Source: ZC4RG29 sp964521255 (lineage in GTDB: Bacteria; Bacteroidota; Bacteroidia; Cytophagales; Cyclobacteriaceae). Taken from it: 64,000 nt of DNA. Where the stretch lies: assembly GCA_964521255.1 (NCBI GenBank), contig CAZFRM010000016.1, positions 76,460 to 140,459 on the forward strand, in the 5' to 3' direction. Below the pieces are notes generated by a model. It was not told the origin of the DNA and did no database searches. It worked only from the letters and a program-made list of their open reading frames with translations. How positions within the stretch are numbered: the first letter of the stretch is position 1; every line of letters begins with the position of its first letter. The position numbers and the translations under genes were made by a program. Below are positions 62,172-64,000 of this stretch, one piece after another.

Positions 62172-62503
62172 GAAGCCCTGCATTGTGTGGGGCTTTTTTT
62201 GCATGCGCAATGACAACAAATATCTGGCAAAGTAAGTTTTTTACACTTGCAAATTGGGGTCTTGCTTGCAAAAATGGCTGCTCCGTTAGGCGTGAGGGAA
62301 ATGGAGGGAAATATTTTTTTTGTTATGATGATTTGAAAAGGTCTGGAGGCATAGGCAAGGCGTTGCATTATACCAGATTTCAGGGACTGAGACTAAAATA
62401 CTTTTCTTTTTGAGTGAATAGATATTGGGGAAATAAGGGAATTCCTATATTTTGGCATCAAAAATTGTAGGGATAACTGAGATAATAGATAATCAGCAAT
62501 ACA
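62172..62503 (+). repeat. Duplicated terminator-promoter block, copy B
   Basis: The terminator (62172-62200) is identical to copy A over about 28 bases. After about 150 bases not present in copy A comes a stretch from about 62370 that resembles it closely: ACTTTTCTTTTT, GATATTGGGGAAATAA, AATTCCTATATTTTGG and CAGCAATACA. The promoter-like pair is ATTG at 62424 and TATATTTTG at 62446. It leads into the gene at 62570. Confidence 0.8.
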
Positions 62504-62569
62504 CGCATGTACGGTTGCAGCAATGATGTAGCGACTGGCTAAAAAAGAGAAGGTTAACTAAAAAACGAT

Positions 62570-63151
62570 ATGAACAAATCAGTATTTGCGACTGCAATAA
62601 TTGCAGGAATGACTTTGGTAATAAATTTTTCATTTGCACAGTCAAAAAAGTACGATGTAAAGTCAGGAGTAGTCACCTATGAGGTATCGGTGGTTATGAA
62701 CGGCAAAGCAATTAGCAGTAACAAAAACATTTTATATTTTGATGACTATGGTTTAAAAGAAAGAGAGGATAAATACGAAAAAGGTATTTTGGTGGGAAGC
62801 AGCATTTACGATGGAAAAAAACGGTATGAGATAAATCACAAGAAGAAAACCTATTCCGAGATACCCTCAGGCGGCAGTGTGGCTTATAAGGTCAATTTTA
62901 ATGGCATTCCCGAAGCCGACAGAAAAAGCGGAAATGCAAAAAAATTACCTGATGAAATCATACTTGGAAAAACCTGTGAGACCTACACCTATGAAAAAGC
63001 AAAAGCCAAATATGCAGGCTGGAAAGGAATACTCTTCCTCCTTGAAACAAATACAGGAAGCCTTGAGAGTAAGCAAAAAGCAATACAGTTTGAAGAAACA
63101 AGTGTTGGACCAGACAAGTTTACAGTACCAGGTGATTATATAAAAAAATAA
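62570..63151 (+). CDS. Secreted hypothetical protein
   Basis: A signal peptide (MNKSVFATAIIAGMTLVINFSFAQ) precedes about 170 residues with VVTYEVSVVMNGKAISSNKNILYFDDYGLKE, RYEINHKKKTYSEIP and LGKTCETYTYEKAKAKYAGWKG. It resembles secreted proteins of the DUF4412 type, but I cannot confirm that. The signal peptide is very similar to that of the following OmpA gene, which starts 31 bases after its stop. Confidence 0.75.
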   Translation: MNKSVFATAIIAGMTLVINFSFAQSKKYDVKSGVVTYEVSVVMNGKAISSNKNILYFDDYGLKEREDKYEKGILVGSSIYDGKKRYEINHKKKTYSEIPSGGSVAYKVNFNGIPEADRKSGNAKKLPDEIILGKTCETYTYEKAKAKYAGWKGILFLLETNTGSLESKQKAIQFEETSVGPDKFTVPGDYIKK

Positions 63152-63182
63152 ACAAACAAAGCAATAACTAAATATCAAAGAC

Positions 63183-64000
63183 ATGATGAAAAAAACAATT
63201 TTTACTACGGCAATTATTGCAGCAATGACGTTGACAGCAAATTTTTCATTTGCACAAGACGCAGACAATTGCAAAGACCACCCGCTGGTAAACAGAATGC
63301 CAGGCTTTTATTTGAGCAATTGTGAGGAAAGCTATAACGAAATCGACATTTTGATTGGTGCTGACAAAACAGAACATCTAGAAGGTACGGTGTCAAATTA
63401 TGAATATTATATCACTGACGGAGCTAAAATTCCAAGCAGGTTTCAAATATTGAAAAATTACGAAAATGCGATCGTGAAAAATGGCGGTGATAAGTTATAC
63501 TTCAAAAGTAATGACGCAGGTGAAGGACTATCCGGAGGAACTTTCCGTATGAAAAGCGGGAATGATATCTACTGGCTGACTTTCACCTATTTTAATGGAA
63601 GCGAATCCCAATGTGACGGTTACCATATGACGATTGTAAAGGTTGAGGGAATGACACAGGAGATTGCCGCCAATGAAATGTTTGAAAAAGTGAACGCAGG
63701 AAATTCACTTGCTCTTTACATCAACTTCGACACCGGAAAATCAACTATCAAAAGTGAGTCGCAAAACATCATTGATGAACTTTATACAATGTTGAAAGAC
63801 AACCCAACGTTGAAAATTACGATTGAAGGGCATACCGACAACGTTGGTAACTCAGCTTCTAACAAAACACTTTCAGAGCAACGTGCAGCAAGCGTAAAAA
63901 CAGCATTGGTAAACAAAGGAATTGCAGCTGACAGAATTAAAACCACAGGTTACGGACAAGACAAGCCTGTTGCTGACAACTCAACAGAAGACGGCAAAGC
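63183..64000 (+). CDS. OmpA-family protein (partial, runs off the window)
   Basis: Reading continues from ATG 63183 to the right edge without a stop. A signal peptide (MMKKTIFTTAIIAAMTLTANFSFAQ) and an N-terminal domain of about 150 residues with four Cys precede an OmpA peptidoglycan-binding domain: ALYINFDTGKSTIKSES, IEGHTDNVGNSASNKTLSEQRA, and ADRIKTTGYGQDKPVADN. The Asp and Arg that hold diaminopimelate are present. The C-terminal few residues lie beyond the window. It should tether the outer membrane to peptidoglycan. Confidence 0.9.
   Translation, partial: MMKKTIFTTAIIAAMTLTANFSFAQDADNCKDHPLVNRMPGFYLSNCEESYNEIDILIGADKTEHLEGTVSNYEYYITDGAKIPSRFQILKNYENAIVKNGGDKLYFKSNDAGEGLSGGTFRMKSGNDIYWLTFTYFNGSESQCDGYHMTIVKVEGMTQEIAANEMFEKVNAGNSLALYINFDTGKSTIKSESQNIIDELYTMLKDNPTLKITIEGHTDNVGNSASNKTLSEQRAASVKTALVNKGIAADRIKTTGYGQDKPVADNSTEDGK

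Noticed and set aside
61875..62219. Minus-strand open frame of 114 codons
   Set aside because: It runs through a terminator hairpin, has a Cys-rich unlikely composition and matches no family.

Overview
The window reads as chromosomal DNA of a Bacteroidota bacterium, probably order Cytophagales. The signs are a FecA-like TonB receptor, DUF5777, DUF2911 and YceI proteins, the paired rpsF-rpsR-rplI operon, start sites with little Shine-Dalgarno character, and several promoters of the Bacteroidota type (TTTG, about 19 bases, TAnnTTTG). No rRNA, tRNA or CRISPR array was recognised. Genus-level placement is not possible from the sequence alone.

Layout. 1-1.2 kb: the end of an unknown gene and a 5'-truncated GH140-like glycosidase. 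1.2-9.1 kb (minus strand): a TonB receptor, a lipoprotein with a complete vanadium-haloperoxidase active-site pattern, an outer-membrane barrel, two membrane proteins and a GH51 arabinofuranosidase. 9.2-15.4 kb: a secreted lipase-like hydrolase, a serine beta-lactamase-like hydrolase, an orphan DUF2281 protein, a signal-less subtilase with a P domain, and a ThuA protein. 15.4-22.3 kb (minus): GH65 phosphorylase, beta-phosphoglucomutase, PfkB kinase, ROK kinase and GlpD. The first, second and fourth of these would take an alpha-glucosyl disaccharide entirely to glucose 6-phosphate. 22.3-23.8 kb: a toxin-antitoxin patch with one intact RelE/ParE pair, one truncated PIN toxin and the scar of a deleted toxin copy.

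23.8-31.7 kb: ung, apaG, a methyltransferase, a coiled-coil membrane protein, rpsF-rpsR-rplI, then the ATP-grasp / alpha-E / transglutaminase cassette. 31.8-49.5 kb: mostly housekeeping or single-gene units (GH105, YceI-DUF5777, FtsX-like permease, DUF2911, CotH, amidohydrolase, CapA with a SPOR-like end, PdeM, PiT, FabH, GntP).

49.6-64 kb is more accessory in character. It holds a solitary restriction-endonuclease-like protein, a lipoprotein, an ECF sigma factor with a membrane partner, an RND efflux operon (adaptor, pump, outer-membrane factor), a DUF4375 gene, an alpha/beta hydrolase and a partial OmpA protein. Three families of dispersed repeats and at least four gene fragments lie among them. 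Two patches (about 50.5-51.7 kb and 59.9-62.5 kb) share building blocks: an 86-base structured repeat and alpha/beta-hydrolase C-termini.

The most unusual signals are: intergenic hairpins whose arms are made of a short word reiterated two to four times, with a different word at each locus; a duplicated terminator-plus-promoter block around 60.0 and 62.4 kb; a nearly identical repeat of about 120 bases on both sides of the sigma-factor locus, one copy of which cuts a secreted-protein gene; and the haloperoxidase/TonB-receptor operon.
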